A stretch of DNA of 64,000 nucleotides from Micromonospora pallida (lineage in GTDB: Bacteria; Actinomycetota; Actinomycetes; Mycobacteriales; Micromonosporaceae): positions 4,155,001 to 4,219,000 of the forward strand of contig NZ_FMHW01000002.1 of NCBI RefSeq assembly GCF_900090325.1, written 5' to 3'. The notes beneath the pieces are model-generated. The model worked only from the letters and a program-made list of their open reading frames with translations, ran no database searches and had not been told where the DNA came from. A program made the translations under genes and the position numbers. Each line of letters opens with the position of its first letter. Positions within the stretch are counted from its first letter, which is position 1. Of the stretch, positions 8,732 through 16,698 are shown in pieces.

Positions 8732-8758
8732 CGCATGGTTACTGGTGAGTAGCATGCG
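8732..8758. promoter_or_regulatory. Palindromic operator upstream of the beta-oxidation operon
   Basis: CGCATGGTTACT (8732-8743) and AGTAGCATGCG (8748-8758) are near-perfect inverted arms with a four-base spacer, differing by one inserted base. The site lies 30 bases before the fadA start. A GTTACT...AGTARC core is the kind of site bound by TetR- or GntR-type fatty acid regulators in actinomycetes; which regulator is unknown. Confidence 0.55.
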
Positions 8759-8787
8759 AGGGACCACGCCCGTGCAAGGAGGCTCAA

Positions 8788-10011
8788 GTGCCCCGTGAAG
8801 TTCGGGATGTCGTCTTCGTCGACGGCGTCCGCACCCCGTTCGGCAAGGCGGGTGGCATGTACGCCAACACCCGCGCCGACGACCTGGTCATCCGCTGCGT
8901 CCGGGAACTGCTGCGACGTAACCCGCAACTGCCGCCGGAGCGGGTCGAGGAGGTGGCCATCGCCGCCACCACCCAGATCGGCGACCAGGGCCTGACCATC
9001 GGCCGGACGGCCGCCCTGCTGTCCGGCCTGCCGAAGACCGTGCCCGGCTACGCCATCGACCGGATGTGCGCCGGCGCGATGACGGCGGTGACCACCGTCG
9101 CCGGTGGCATCGCCATGGGCGCGTACGACGTCGCCATCGCCGGCGGCGTGGAGCACATGGGGCGGCACCCGATGGGCGAGGGCGTCGACCCGAACCCGCG
9201 CATCCTCGCCGAGAAGCTGGTCGACCCGTCCGCGCTGGTGATGGGCGCCACCGCGGAGAACCTGCACGACCGGGTCCCGCACGTCACCAAGGAGCGCGCC
9301 GACGCGTACGCGCTGGCCTCGCAGCAGAAGACCGCCAAGGCGTACGCCAACGGCAAGCTCCAGCCCGACCTGGTTCCCGTCGCGGTGCGCGACGAGGAGG
9401 GCGGCTGGGGGCTGGCCACGGTGGACGAGGCGCCCCGGGACACCTCCCTGGAGAAGCTCGCCACCCTGAAGACCCCGTTCCGCCCGCACGGCAAGGTCAC
9501 CGCGGGCAACGCCGCCGGGCTGAACGACGGTGCCACCGCCAGCCTGATCGCGGCCGAGTCCACCGCCCGTGAACTGGGACTGCCGGTCGCCATGCGGCTG
9601 GTGTCGTACGGCTTCGTCGGCGTGGAGCCCGAGGTGATGGGGTACGGCCCGATCCCCTCGACGGAGAAGGCGCTGCGGATCGCCGGCCTGGGCATCGACG
9701 ACATCGGGCTGTTCGAGCTGAACGAGGCGTTCGCCGTGCAGGTGCTCGCCTTCCTCGACCACTTCGGCATCGCCGACGACGACCCCCGGGTCAACCCGTG
9801 GGGCGGCGCGATCGCCATCGGCCACCCGCTCGCCTCCTCGGGTGTGCGGCTGATGACCCAGCTCGCCCGGCAGTTCGCCGAGCACCCCGAGGTCCGTTAC
9901 GGCCTCACCGCCATGTGCATCGGCATCGGCATGGGCGGCACGGTCATCTGGGAGAACCCACACTGGACGGGGTCCAGCCAGCAGGCTCAGCGGGAGGGTG
10001 GAGACAAGTGA
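8788..10011 (+). CDS. fadA: Acetyl-CoA acyltransferase (thiolase, beta-oxidation beta subunit)
   Basis: A 407-residue thiolase that cleaves 3-ketoacyl-CoA with CoA to acetyl-CoA and a shortened acyl-CoA. Catalytic residues are C94 (DRMCAGAMTAV), H346 (GGAIAIGHPLASSG) and C377 (TAMCIGIGMGGT), in the usual thiolase order. The start is GTG 8788, five bases after AAGGAGG. Its stop overlaps the GTG of the next gene (GTGA), giving translational coupling and a two-gene operon encoding the alpha/beta oxidation complex. A palindrome just upstream suggests regulation by acyl-CoA availability. The product is cytoplasmic. Confidence 0.95.
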   Translation: MPREVRDVVFVDGVRTPFGKAGGMYANTRADDLVIRCVRELLRRNPQLPPERVEEVAIAATTQIGDQGLTIGRTAALLSGLPKTVPGYAIDRMCAGAMTAVTTVAGGIAMGAYDVAIAGGVEHMGRHPMGEGVDPNPRILAEKLVDPSALVMGATAENLHDRVPHVTKERADAYALASQQKTAKAYANGKLQPDLVPVAVRDEEGGWGLATVDEAPRDTSLEKLATLKTPFRPHGKVTAGNAAGLNDGATASLIAAESTARELGLPVAMRLVSYGFVGVEPEVMGYGPIPSTEKALRIAGLGIDDIGLFELNEAFAVQVLAFLDHFGIADDDPRVNPWGGAIAIGHPLASSGVRLMTQLARQFAEHPEVRYGLTAMCIGIGMGGTVIWENPHWTGSSQQAQREGGDK

Positions 10012-12077
10012 GCACGCTCGCCGCAGCGAACGAGGTGGTCACGAAGGCGCTGCTGCGCCAGGTGAACGTGCCGGGCCTGGACCGGCCGGCCGCCCTGATC
10101 ACCCTCGACAACGGCTTCGACCACACCAAGCCGAACACCCTCGGTCCGGGCGGGCTGACCAGCCTGGACGAGGCGATCACCGCCGCGCTGGCGGCGAACC
10201 CCTCGTTCGTCGCGGTCACCGGGAAGCCGTACATCTTCTGTGTGGGCGCGGACCTGGTCAGCCTGCCGCAGATCGCCGACCGGGAGCAGGCGCTCGAGAT
10301 CGGCCGGCTCGGCCACCGGGTCTTCGCCCGGCTCAAGGACAGCGACGTCCCGACCTTCGCCTTCGTCAACGGCGCGGCGATGGGCGGCGGCCTGGAGTTG
10401 GCGCTGCACTGTCACTACCGGACGCTCTCCGGCGGCGCGGCGGCCCTGGCGCTGCCCGAGGTGTCGCTCGGGCTGGTCCCCGGTTGGGGCGGCACCCAGC
10501 TCCTGCCGAACCTGATCGGCATCCCGGCCGCCACTCAGGTGATCATCCAGAACCCGTTGATGCAGAACAAGATGCTCAGGCCGAAGCAGGCCGCCGAGCT
10601 GGGCATCGCCGACGTACTGCTGGAGCCGGCCGACTTCCTCGAGCGGTCCCTGGAATGGGCCGCCCGCGTGGTGGCCGGCGAGATCACCGTGGCCCGGCCG
10701 GAGATCGACCGGGAGATGTGGGACGGGGTGCTCTTCTTCGCCCGGCAGGCCCTCGACCAGCGGCTGCACGGCGCGGTACCGGCCACGAACAAGGCCCTGG
10801 AGCTGCTCGCCCTGGCCAAGGAGACCGACTTCGCCGCCGGCACCACCGCCGAGGACGAGGCCCTGGCCGACCTGGTCTTCTCCGAGGAGTTGCGCAGCGG
10901 CCTGTACGCGTTCGACCTGGTGCAGCGGCGGGCCAAGCGCCCGGCCGGCGCGCCGGACAAGGGCCTGGCCCGCGAGGTCACCAAGGTCGGCATCGTCGGG
11001 GCCGGTCTGATGGCCAGCCAGCTCGCGCTGCTGTTCGCCCGCCGCCTCCAGGTGCCGGTGGTGCTGACCGACCTGGACCAGTCCCGGGTGGACAAGGGCG
11101 TCGCCTACGTGCACGCGCAGATCGAGAAGCAGGTCACCAAGGGCCGGATGGACAAGGGCACGGCCGCCAAGCTGTACGGCCTGGTCTCCGGCTCGGTCGA
11201 CAAGAGCGTCTTCGCCGATGCGGACTTCGTCATCGAGGCGGTCTTCGAGGACCTGGGCGTCAAGAAGCAGGTCTGGGCCGAGCTGGAGAAGATCGTCTCG
11301 CCGGAGGCGGTGCTCGCCACCAACACCTCCTCGCTCTCGGTGACCGCGATGGCCGCCGACCTGGAGCACCCCGAGCGGGTGGTCGGCTTCCACTTCTTCA
11401 ACCCGGTGGCGGTGCTGCCGCTGCTGGAGATCGTCCGGGGCGAGCGGACCGACGACGCCAGCCTGGCCACCGCGTTCGCCGTCGGCAAGCAGCTGCGGAA
11501 GTCCTGCGTGCTGGTGAAGGACGCGCCGGCGTTCGTGGTGAACCGGCTGTTGACCCGCTTCCTCGGGGAGATCTTCACGGCCGTGGACGCGGGTACCCCG
11601 CTGGAGGTGGCGGACAGCGCGCTGGACCCGCTGGGTCTCCCGATGCGTCCGCTGGCCCTGCTCCAACTCGTCGGGCCGGCGGTCGCCCACCACGTGGGCG
11701 GCACCCTGCACGCGGCCTTCCCGGAGCGGTTCGCGGTGAGCGACAACCTCAAGCGGATCGCCGAGTCGGGCCAGCCGGTCGTGGTGGACGACGAGGTGAA
11801 TCCCGAGGTGGCGAAGCTGCTGGTGGTCGGGGACGCGCCGCTGACCGCCGAGGAGGTCCGGCGCAACGCGTTGGACGCGCTGGCGCAGGAGATCCGGCTG
11901 ATGCTCGACGAGGGCGTCGTCGCCGAGGCGCAGGACATCGACCTGTGCATGATCCTCGGCGCCGGCTGGCCGTTCCACCTGGGCGGTGTGACGCCGTACC
12001 TGGACCGGACCGGCACCTCGGAGCGGGTCACCGGGGCGCGGTTCCTCCCGCCCGGAGCCGCGAGCCTGCCCGCCTGA
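10008..12077 (+). CDS. fadB: Enoyl-CoA hydratase / 3-hydroxyacyl-CoA dehydrogenase (beta-oxidation alpha subunit)
   Basis: A 689-residue fusion. The N-terminal crotonase domain (about 1-290) has the oxyanion-hole loops CVGADLVSL and GAAMGGGLELALH and the GWGGTQLLP stretch. The NAD-binding 3-hydroxyacyl-CoA dehydrogenase domain begins about residue 327 at VGIVGAGLMASQLALLFAR. The substrate domain has VGFHFFNPVAVLPLLEIV and KDAPAFVVNRLL, followed by the C-terminal helical repeats. It carries out hydration and oxidation before the FadA thiolysis. GTG 10008 overlaps the fadA stop. The gene ends in a strong hairpin at 12097. Confidence 0.93.
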   Translation: MSTLAAANEVVTKALLRQVNVPGLDRPAALITLDNGFDHTKPNTLGPGGLTSLDEAITAALAANPSFVAVTGKPYIFCVGADLVSLPQIADREQALEIGRLGHRVFARLKDSDVPTFAFVNGAAMGGGLELALHCHYRTLSGGAAALALPEVSLGLVPGWGGTQLLPNLIGIPAATQVIIQNPLMQNKMLRPKQAAELGIADVLLEPADFLERSLEWAARVVAGEITVARPEIDREMWDGVLFFARQALDQRLHGAVPATNKALELLALAKETDFAAGTTAEDEALADLVFSEELRSGLYAFDLVQRRAKRPAGAPDKGLAREVTKVGIVGAGLMASQLALLFARRLQVPVVLTDLDQSRVDKGVAYVHAQIEKQVTKGRMDKGTAAKLYGLVSGSVDKSVFADADFVIEAVFEDLGVKKQVWAELEKIVSPEAVLATNTSSLSVTAMAADLEHPERVVGFHFFNPVAVLPLLEIVRGERTDDASLATAFAVGKQLRKSCVLVKDAPAFVVNRLLTRFLGEIFTAVDAGTPLEVADSALDPLGLPMRPLALLQLVGPAVAHHVGGTLHAAFPERFAVSDNLKRIAESGQPVVVDDEVNPEVAKLLVVGDAPLTAEEVRRNALDALAQEIRLMLDEGVVAEAQDIDLCMILGAGWPFHLGGVTPYLDRTGTSERVTGARFLPPGAASLPA

Positions 12078-12096
12078 TTCCCGCAGTACGACCACC

Positions 12097-12131
12097 GGGG
12101 GTCGACACGTCGTCACGGCGTGTCGACCCCC
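12097..12131 (+). terminator. Hairpin terminator of the beta-oxidation operon
   Basis: GGGGGTCGACACG (12097-12109) pairs with CGTGTCGACCCCC (12119-12131): a 13-base perfect stem and nine-base loop, 19 bases after the stop. Confidence 0.75.
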
Positions 12132-12247
12132 GTTCGTTCGGCGAGGTACGTCCCGGCCGCCGGACGGTGGAGCGGCCCATCGGGGCAACGGTCATGTCGG
12201 TGCACCTGGTTACCATCACGCGTCCAATCCTCAGATCTGGAGCATCG

Positions 12248-12970
12248 ATGTCCCAGCCGCACCACCCCCCGCAGCCGGAGTACGGCTCCGCCCACCCCCA
12301 GTCGCCCGGCGCGCAGCCGGACTACAGCACCGGCCAGTCGTACGGCGGTGCCCCGGTGGGCGCCGGGTTCCCGCCGCCGGAGGCGCCGAAGAAGAAGTCC
12401 GGTGCCGGCAAGGTCCTGCTGATCGTCCTCGCCGTGGTGCTGGTGCTCTGCGTCGGCGGCGGCATCGCCATCTGGGCCACGGTCAAGGACGACGTCGGCG
12501 ACGTCGTCGAGGCCACCAAGACCCGGGTGGTCGCCCCGGAGACGCTCAACGGCCGGCCCAAGGCCACCGACCCGGGGCTGGTGACCGCGTCGGAGACGAT
12601 GGCCGCCGAGGTCAAGAAGGACGTGCCGGAGGCGACCAGCACGGTCGGCGCGTTCTACGGCGATCCGGCCAAGGACCTGGCCATGATCGTCGGGGTCTCC
12701 GGCCTGATCGCCGACCCGAAGCAGGAGCTGGACGACATGGTCAGCACCTTCGCCACGGAGTTCGGCGCCACCACCATGACGGCCGTGGACTCGGGGGCGC
12801 TCGGCGGTGAGGCCAAGTGCGGCGACGGCAACGCCGAGGGCGAGAAGGTCGGTATCTGCCTCTGGGCCGACCGGGGCAGCCTCGGCGTGGTCATCCTCTA
12901 CTTCAAGAGCGGCAAGGAGGCGGAGGCGGAGTTCGCCTCCATCCGTAGCGCCATCGTGCAGCGCGACTGA
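12248..12970 (+). CDS. Membrane-anchored extracytoplasmic protein, tandem copy 1
   Basis: A 240-residue protein I cannot assign to a named family. Residues 1-50 are histidine/proline/serine-rich (MSQPHHPPQPEYGS). A transmembrane helix runs about 55-77 (VLLIVLAVVLVLCVGGGIAI), and a 160-residue outer domain follows with the motif RVVAPETLNGRP and two cysteines in AKCGDG...CLWADRGSLG. The start ATG 12248 has TGGAG nine bases upstream. The next gene is a paralogue with the same domains and even the same 5' leader, so this is a recent tandem duplication. Possible role: cell-envelope sensing or binding; this is inference only. Confidence 0.8.
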   Translation: MSQPHHPPQPEYGSAHPQSPGAQPDYSTGQSYGGAPVGAGFPPPEAPKKKSGAGKVLLIVLAVVLVLCVGGGIAIWATVKDDVGDVVEATKTRVVAPETLNGRPKATDPGLVTASETMAAEVKKDVPEATSTVGAFYGDPAKDLAMIVGVSGLIADPKQELDDMVSTFATEFGATTMTAVDSGALGGEAKCGDGNAEGEKVGICLWADRGSLGVVILYFKSGKEAEAEFASIRSAIVQRD

Positions 12971-12982
12971 GTCGTCGACAAA

Positions 12983-13010
12983 GGGGCCCCTTCCGTGCGG
13001 GAGGGGCCCC
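12983..13010 (+). terminator. Hairpin terminator of tandem copy 1
   Basis: GGGGCCCC (12983-12990) is repeated at 13003-13010, with CTTCC opposite GGGAG between, forming a GC-rich hairpin 12 bases after the stop. A similar hairpin follows copy 2 at 14040, so the terminator was part of the duplicated unit. Confidence 0.7.
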
Positions 13011-13020
13011 GTCGCGTTCC

Positions 13021-13083
13021 GGGTCAGGCCGTCGCGGCCCGCTCGGCGGCGCTGGTCCCGTCGCCCTCCGGATCGGCCAGGTC
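13021..13083 (-). pseudogene. Duplicated 3'-end fragment of the VOC gene
   Basis: Bases 13021-13054 are identical over 34 bases to 14082-14115, the last codons and stop of the VOC gene on the minus strand (…SAAERAATA). A further block at 13061-13083 matches the next part of that gene with substitutions and a gap of about 14 bases. The fragment has no start and cannot encode a protein. It marks the breakpoint of the duplication that created the two membrane-protein genes. Confidence 0.8.
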
Positions 13084-13249
13084 ACGTCCCTGCCCGCTGG
13101 TCGGACGACCGTGCTGCGGCCCGGGTGAACGGCACCGCGAGTCGCCACCGTCACCCCGGCTGCCCGACGGGGAGCGTCCCGCCTGGATAACGGTCATCCC
13201 GGCACACCTGGTTAGGATCACGCGTCCGTTCCTCCGATCTGGAGCATCG

Positions 13250-14026
13250 ATGTCCCAGCCGCACCACCCCCCGCAGCCGGAGTCCGGCTCTGCCATGCCC
13301 CAGCCGGGGTCCGGCCCTGCCACCCTCCAGCCGGAGTCCGGCGCGGCCACCCCCCAACCGGAGTCCGGCGCTGCCAGTCCCCCGTCCGGCGCGCCCGGCC
13401 AGCCGTACAGGACCGACCCGGCGGCTGGTTTCCCGCCGCCGCCGAAGAAGTCCGGCGTCGGCAGGGTCCTGCTGATCGTCCTCGCCGTGGTGCTGGTGCT
13501 CTGCGTCGGCGGCGGCATCGCCGTCTGGGCCACCGTCAAGGATGACGTCGGCGAGGTCGTGGAGGCCACCGGGACGCGGGTGGTCGCCCCGGAGACGCTC
13601 AACGGCCGGCCCAGGATCACCGATCCGGACGCGGTGGTCATGGTGGAGGAGATCAGGGCCGAGATCGTCAGGAACGTGCCGCAGGCGACCAACACGGTCG
13701 TCGGCGTCTACGGTGACATGGCGAAGGGCGACGTGGTCCTGGTTGTCGGGCTGTCCGCTCTGATCGACCAACCGGAGGAGGAGCTGGACGCCGCGCTCAG
13801 GGGCGTCTCCGCGGAGTTCGAGGCCGGCGTCGTGGTCACCGTAGGGCCGGGCCCGCTGGGCGGCATCGCCAAGTGCGGCGACGGCTCCGCCGAGGATGTC
13901 GGGCTCGGCTTCTGCCTGTGGGCCGACCGGGGCAGCCTCGGCATGGTCATCGGCTTCTCCAAGACCGGCAAGGAGGTCGAGAGGGAGTTCGCTGCCATCC
14001 GCGCCGCCATCGAGCAGCGCGACTGA
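13250..14026 (+). CDS. Membrane-anchored extracytoplasmic protein, tandem copy 2
   Basis: A 258-residue paralogue of the gene at 12248. It keeps the MSQPHHPPQPE opening, the transmembrane helix (VLLIVLAVVLVLCVGGGIAV) and the juxtamembrane WATVKDDVGEVVEAT. It also keeps RVVAPETLNGRP and the two-cysteine AKCGDG...CLWADRGSLG motif, ending in QRD like copy 1. The N-terminal tail is longer through repeats of QPESGAA. The upstream 45 bases match those of copy 1 with few changes (CACCTGGTTA...ATCTGGAGCATCGATG), so promoter and ribosome site were duplicated too. The outer domain has diverged more than the membrane part, hinting at different ligands. Confidence 0.8.
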   Translation: MSQPHHPPQPESGSAMPQPGSGPATLQPESGAATPQPESGAASPPSGAPGQPYRTDPAAGFPPPPKKSGVGRVLLIVLAVVLVLCVGGGIAVWATVKDDVGEVVEATGTRVVAPETLNGRPRITDPDAVVMVEEIRAEIVRNVPQATNTVVGVYGDMAKGDVVLVVGLSALIDQPEEELDAALRGVSAEFEAGVVVTVGPGPLGGIAKCGDGSAEDVGLGFCLWADRGSLGMVIGFSKTGKEVEREFAAIRAAIEQRD

Positions 14027-14039
14027 GTCGCGTCGACGC

Positions 14040-14073
14040 GAGGGGGCTCCTCCCGGGCGGGAGGGGCCCCCTC
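14040..14073. terminator. Hairpin terminator between convergent genes
   Basis: GAGGGGGC...CCTCCC pairs with GGGAGG...GCCCCCTC around a GGGC loop, 13 bases after tandem copy 2 and 11 bases from the VOC stop, so it can end transcripts from both sides. Confidence 0.7.
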
Positions 14074-14084
14074 GCGTCCCCGGG

Positions 14085-14468
14085 TCAGGCCGTCGCGGCC
14101 CGCTCGGCGGCGCTGCGCTCTACGCAGAACTCGTTGCCCTCCGGGTCGGCGAGGACGACCCAGCCGGTGCCGTCCGGCCGGCGCTGGTCGTCGACCTGGG
14201 TCGCGCCGAGGGCGAGCAGGCGCTCCACCTCGGCGTCCCGGTCCCGGTCGGCCGGCTCCAGGCAGACGTGCATCCGGTTCTTGACAGTCTTGCCCTCCGG
14301 CACCTGCACGAAGAGCGTCATCGGGCCGCCCGACGGCAGCAGCATCGCCTCCGGGTCCCCGGGCAAGTCGTCGGGCCGGCGAGAGCAGCCGTAGACCTCG
14401 GCCCAGAACCCGGCGAGGACGTAGGTGTCGTGGCAGTCGATGGTGACGCTGCGAATTCCTGAACTCAC
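14085..14468 (-). CDS. Glyoxalase-like VOC family protein
   Basis: A 127-residue protein of the vicinal-oxygen-chelate fold, likely a small metal-binding enzyme or resistance protein of unknown substrate. It contains the two beta-alpha-beta-beta-beta halves: VTIDCHDTYVLAGFWAEVYG at the start and WVVLADPEGNEFCVER at the end, the latter a standard glyoxalase-like ending. The start is GTG 14468 behind GGAGGAAACC. Its 3' end was copied at 13021. A 14-codon leader-like ORF with its own ribosome site lies just upstream (14515-14559). Confidence 0.85.
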   Translation of the reverse strand: MSSGIRSVTIDCHDTYVLAGFWAEVYGCSRRPDDLPGDPEAMLLPSGGPMTLFVQVPEGKTVKNRMHVCLEPADRDRDAEVERLLALGATQVDDQRRPDGTGWVVLADPEGNEFCVERSAAERAATA

Positions 14469-14514
14469 GGTTTCCTCCGTACGAGGATGGAACGCGCCCC
14501 GCGTGAGTGGACTG

Positions 14515-14559
14515 TCAGCGGTGCCGGCGGCGAGGCGCGGGAACGAAAATGATGGACAT
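14515..14559 (-). CDS. Possible 14-residue leader peptide upstream of the VOC gene
   Basis: ATG 14559, eight bases after GGGAGG, opens a frame reading MSIIFVPAPRRRHR and a TGA. It ends 46 bases before the VOC start. The good ribosome site, the hydrophobic-then-arginine-rich composition and the AT-rich first codons in a GC-rich background favour translation, but no family is recognised. Confidence 0.35.
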   Translation of the reverse strand: MSIIFVPAPRRRHR

Positions 14560-14644
14560 CGACCGCACCTCCCTTCCCTGCTCGGGCTGACCGGACGATC
14601 ATGCCAGGCCCGCCCTGACCGGCGCAAACGAATTACCGCTGGCG

Positions 14645-15880
14645 TCAGTCGGCCGTCGCGGCGGCCCCGGCGCCCGGCAGGGCGGCGGTGGTGACCACGG
14701 CGGTGGCGGTGACCACCGGGGTGGCGTCCGCCGCGGGCAGGGTCACGGTGACCTCCAGGCCGCCGCCCGGCTGGGCGAGAACCCGGACACTGCCGCCGTG
14801 CGCGTCGCAGACCGCCCGGACGATGGAGAGCCCGAGCCCGGAGCCGCGTGCCCCGGTCCGTTCGCGCCCGCCACGGCGGAACGGCTCGAACAGACCCGGC
14901 ACGTCCGCCTGGTCCACCTCGAAGCCGGTGTTGCCGACCACCAGCCACGACTCGCGCCCGTCGGAGCCGGTCCGCACCGAGAGTCGACCGTGCAGGTGGT
15001 TGTAGCGCACTGCGTTCTCGACCAGGTTGCCGGCGAGCCGACCGAGCAGACCCGGGTCGCCGACCACCGGGGCTGGCTCCAACTCGGTCTCCACCTGTAG
15101 CTTGATCCGCTCCATCTCCCGGCGGACCGCCGAGAGCGCGGCGGCGGTGCCGTCGGCCAGGTCGCATTCGCTCTTGCGGCCGAGTCGACGACCCGCCTGG
15201 GCCTCGCTGCGGGCCAGCACCAGCAGCGCGTCGACCAGGCCGTTGGCCCGCTCCGAGGCGTCCCGGACGACGGTGGCCATCCGGCGGAACTCGGCGACGT
15301 CGGCCTCGTCGTCGGTGAGCGTCACGTCGATCTCGGTACGCATGACCGCCAGCGGCGTACGCAGCTCGTGCGAGGCGTTGGCGACGAACCGCTTCTGCGC
15401 CTCGAACGCCCCGGCGATCCGGTCCAGCATGGCGTCGAAGGTCTTCGCCAGCTCGGCCACCTCGTCGTCCGCGCCGGAGTAGCCGATGCGCTGGTCGAGG
15501 GTGGCCTCGCCGAGGCGACGGGCGGTGGAGGTGACCTGGTGCAGCGGGCGCAGCGCCCGCCCCGCGACGGCGTACGCCCCGGCCACCCCGACGACGCTGA
15601 TCGCCAGCAGGGCGACCAGCCCCTTGGCGAGCAGTTCCCGGGACGCGGCGTCGACCAGTTGGCGCTGCCACTGCCCGGCGTCCAGCCGTCGGCCGTCGGC
15701 GAGCAGCACGGTCGTGCCGGGGAGCAGTTCGTCGGTCGGGCGCAGCGCGTCGCGCACCAGCAGCCAGGCCAGCAGGACGAGGATCGCCCCCGCGCCGATC
15801 AGCAGGATGCCGTTGAGCAGGGTCAGGCGCAGCCGCAGGGTGGGACGCAGCCGGGGGCGGCGGGTGAGGTAGAGGGTCAT
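14645..15880 (-). CDS. Two-component sensor histidine kinase
   Basis: A 411-residue membrane kinase. Two transmembrane helices (about 20-42 and 86-108) flank a short outer loop of about 45 residues. A HAMP segment follows at about 106-160, and the phospho-acceptor H171 lies in ASHELRTPL. The N box is LVENAVRYNH and the G box ARGSGLGLSIVRAV. Start ATG 15880 overlaps the stop of the response-regulator gene by four bases. The small outer loop suggests it senses the membrane or an envelope-bound signal rather than a large ligand. The C-terminus has a valine/threonine/alanine-rich tail. Confidence 0.93.
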   Translation of the reverse strand: MTLYLTRRPRLRPTLRLRLTLLNGILLIGAGAILVLLAWLLVRDALRPTDELLPGTTVLLADGRRLDAGQWQRQLVDAASRELLAKGLVALLAISVVGVAGAYAVAGRALRPLHQVTSTARRLGEATLDQRIGYSGADDEVAELAKTFDAMLDRIAGAFEAQKRFVANASHELRTPLAVMRTEIDVTLTDDEADVAEFRRMATVVRDASERANGLVDALLVLARSEAQAGRRLGRKSECDLADGTAAALSAVRREMERIKLQVETELEPAPVVGDPGLLGRLAGNLVENAVRYNHLHGRLSVRTGSDGRESWLVVGNTGFEVDQADVPGLFEPFRRGGRERTGARGSGLGLSIVRAVCDAHGGSVRVLAQPGGGLEVTVTLPAADATPVVTATAVVTTAALPGAGAAATAD

Positions 15881-16545
15881 GACAGGTCTCCGGGCGTCCG
15901 GTAGCCGGCACCCACCACCGTCTCGATCAGCGGCGGGTCGCCGAGCTTCTTGCGCAGGGTCATCACGGTGACCCGGACGATGGTGGTGAACGGGTCGGTG
16001 TTGGCGTCCCAGACCCGTTCCAGCAGTTCCTCGCTGGAGACCACCGCGCCCCGGGCCTTGAGCAGTTCGCAGAGGACGCCGAACTCCTTGTTGGTCAGGT
16101 CGACCGGCGACCCGCCCCGGGTGACCACCCGCCGGGCCGGGTCGAGCACCAGGTCGGCCAGTTCCAACACCGGCGGCTGGGGCGGGGTCGCCCGCCGGCC
16201 GAGCGCCTGGACCCGGGCGACCAGCTCGTCGAAGGCGAACGGCTTCGGCAGGTAGTCGTCGGCGCCGAGCTGGAGGCCCTCCACCCGGTCCGACACGGTG
16301 CCGCTGGCGGTGAGCATGAGCACCCGGGTGAGGGTGCCGGAGGCGGCCAGGTCGGCGCAGATCTGGTCGCCGTGCACGCCGGGCAGGTCGCGGTCGAGGA
16401 TGACCACGTCGTACCGGGTGACGAAGGCCATCTCGTGGCCGCTGTCACCGTCGTAGGCGACGTCGACCGCCATGCCCTTCCGTCGTAGCCCCCGCGCGAT
16501 CGCGTCGGCGAGGTTGCGCTCGTCCTCGACCACCAGTACCCGCAT
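15877..16545 (-). CDS. OmpR-family response regulator
   Basis: A 222-residue regulator. The receiver domain (1-120) has the acidic pair in VVEDE, phospho-acceptor D51 in VVILDRDLPG, and the lysine in YLPKPFAFDEL. A winged-helix DNA-binding domain (about 130-220) follows with LTNKEFGVLCELL and VTVMTLRKKLG and ends in GAGYRTPG. The start ATG 16545 has GGAGG eight bases before it. It is upstream of and coupled to the kinase gene. The divergent peptidase gene at 16699 could be a target, but no shared operator was identified. Confidence 0.93.
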   Translation of the reverse strand: MRVLVVEDERNLADAIARGLRRKGMAVDVAYDGDSGHEMAFVTRYDVVILDRDLPGVHGDQICADLAASGTLTRVLMLTASGTVSDRVEGLQLGADDYLPKPFAFDELVARVQALGRRATPPQPPVLELADLVLDPARRVVTRGGSPVDLTNKEFGVLCELLKARGAVVSSEELLERVWDANTDPFTTIVRVTVMTLRKKLGDPPLIETVVGAGYRTPGDLS

Positions 16546-16616
16546 CCCCGGCCTCCTCGCTGCTGCCCACCACAACCTAGTGGCGGCGGCCAAACGTGGG
16601 GCCGGCCGGCCACCCG

Positions 16617-16664
16617 TCGGCGGCCGTCCCGGGCCATTGCTCGGCGGCCGTCCCGGGTCATTGC
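16617..16664. repeat. 24-bp tandem repeat, two copies
   Basis: TCGGCGGCCGTCCCGGG(C/T)CATTGC occurs at 16617-16640 and 16641-16664, one base different. It is in the divergent spacer between the response regulator and the C39-like peptidase gene, a plausible binding site pair for the regulator. Confidence 0.6.
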
Positions 16665-16698
16665 AAATAACCTTCGGGTAGGCGATGCTGCACGAAAT

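Noticed and set aside
9998..12970. A 990-codon frame running through fadB into the next gene
   Set aside because: It is an out-of-frame read of fadB that joins the true frame of the 12248 gene by chance; only the last 240 codons are real.
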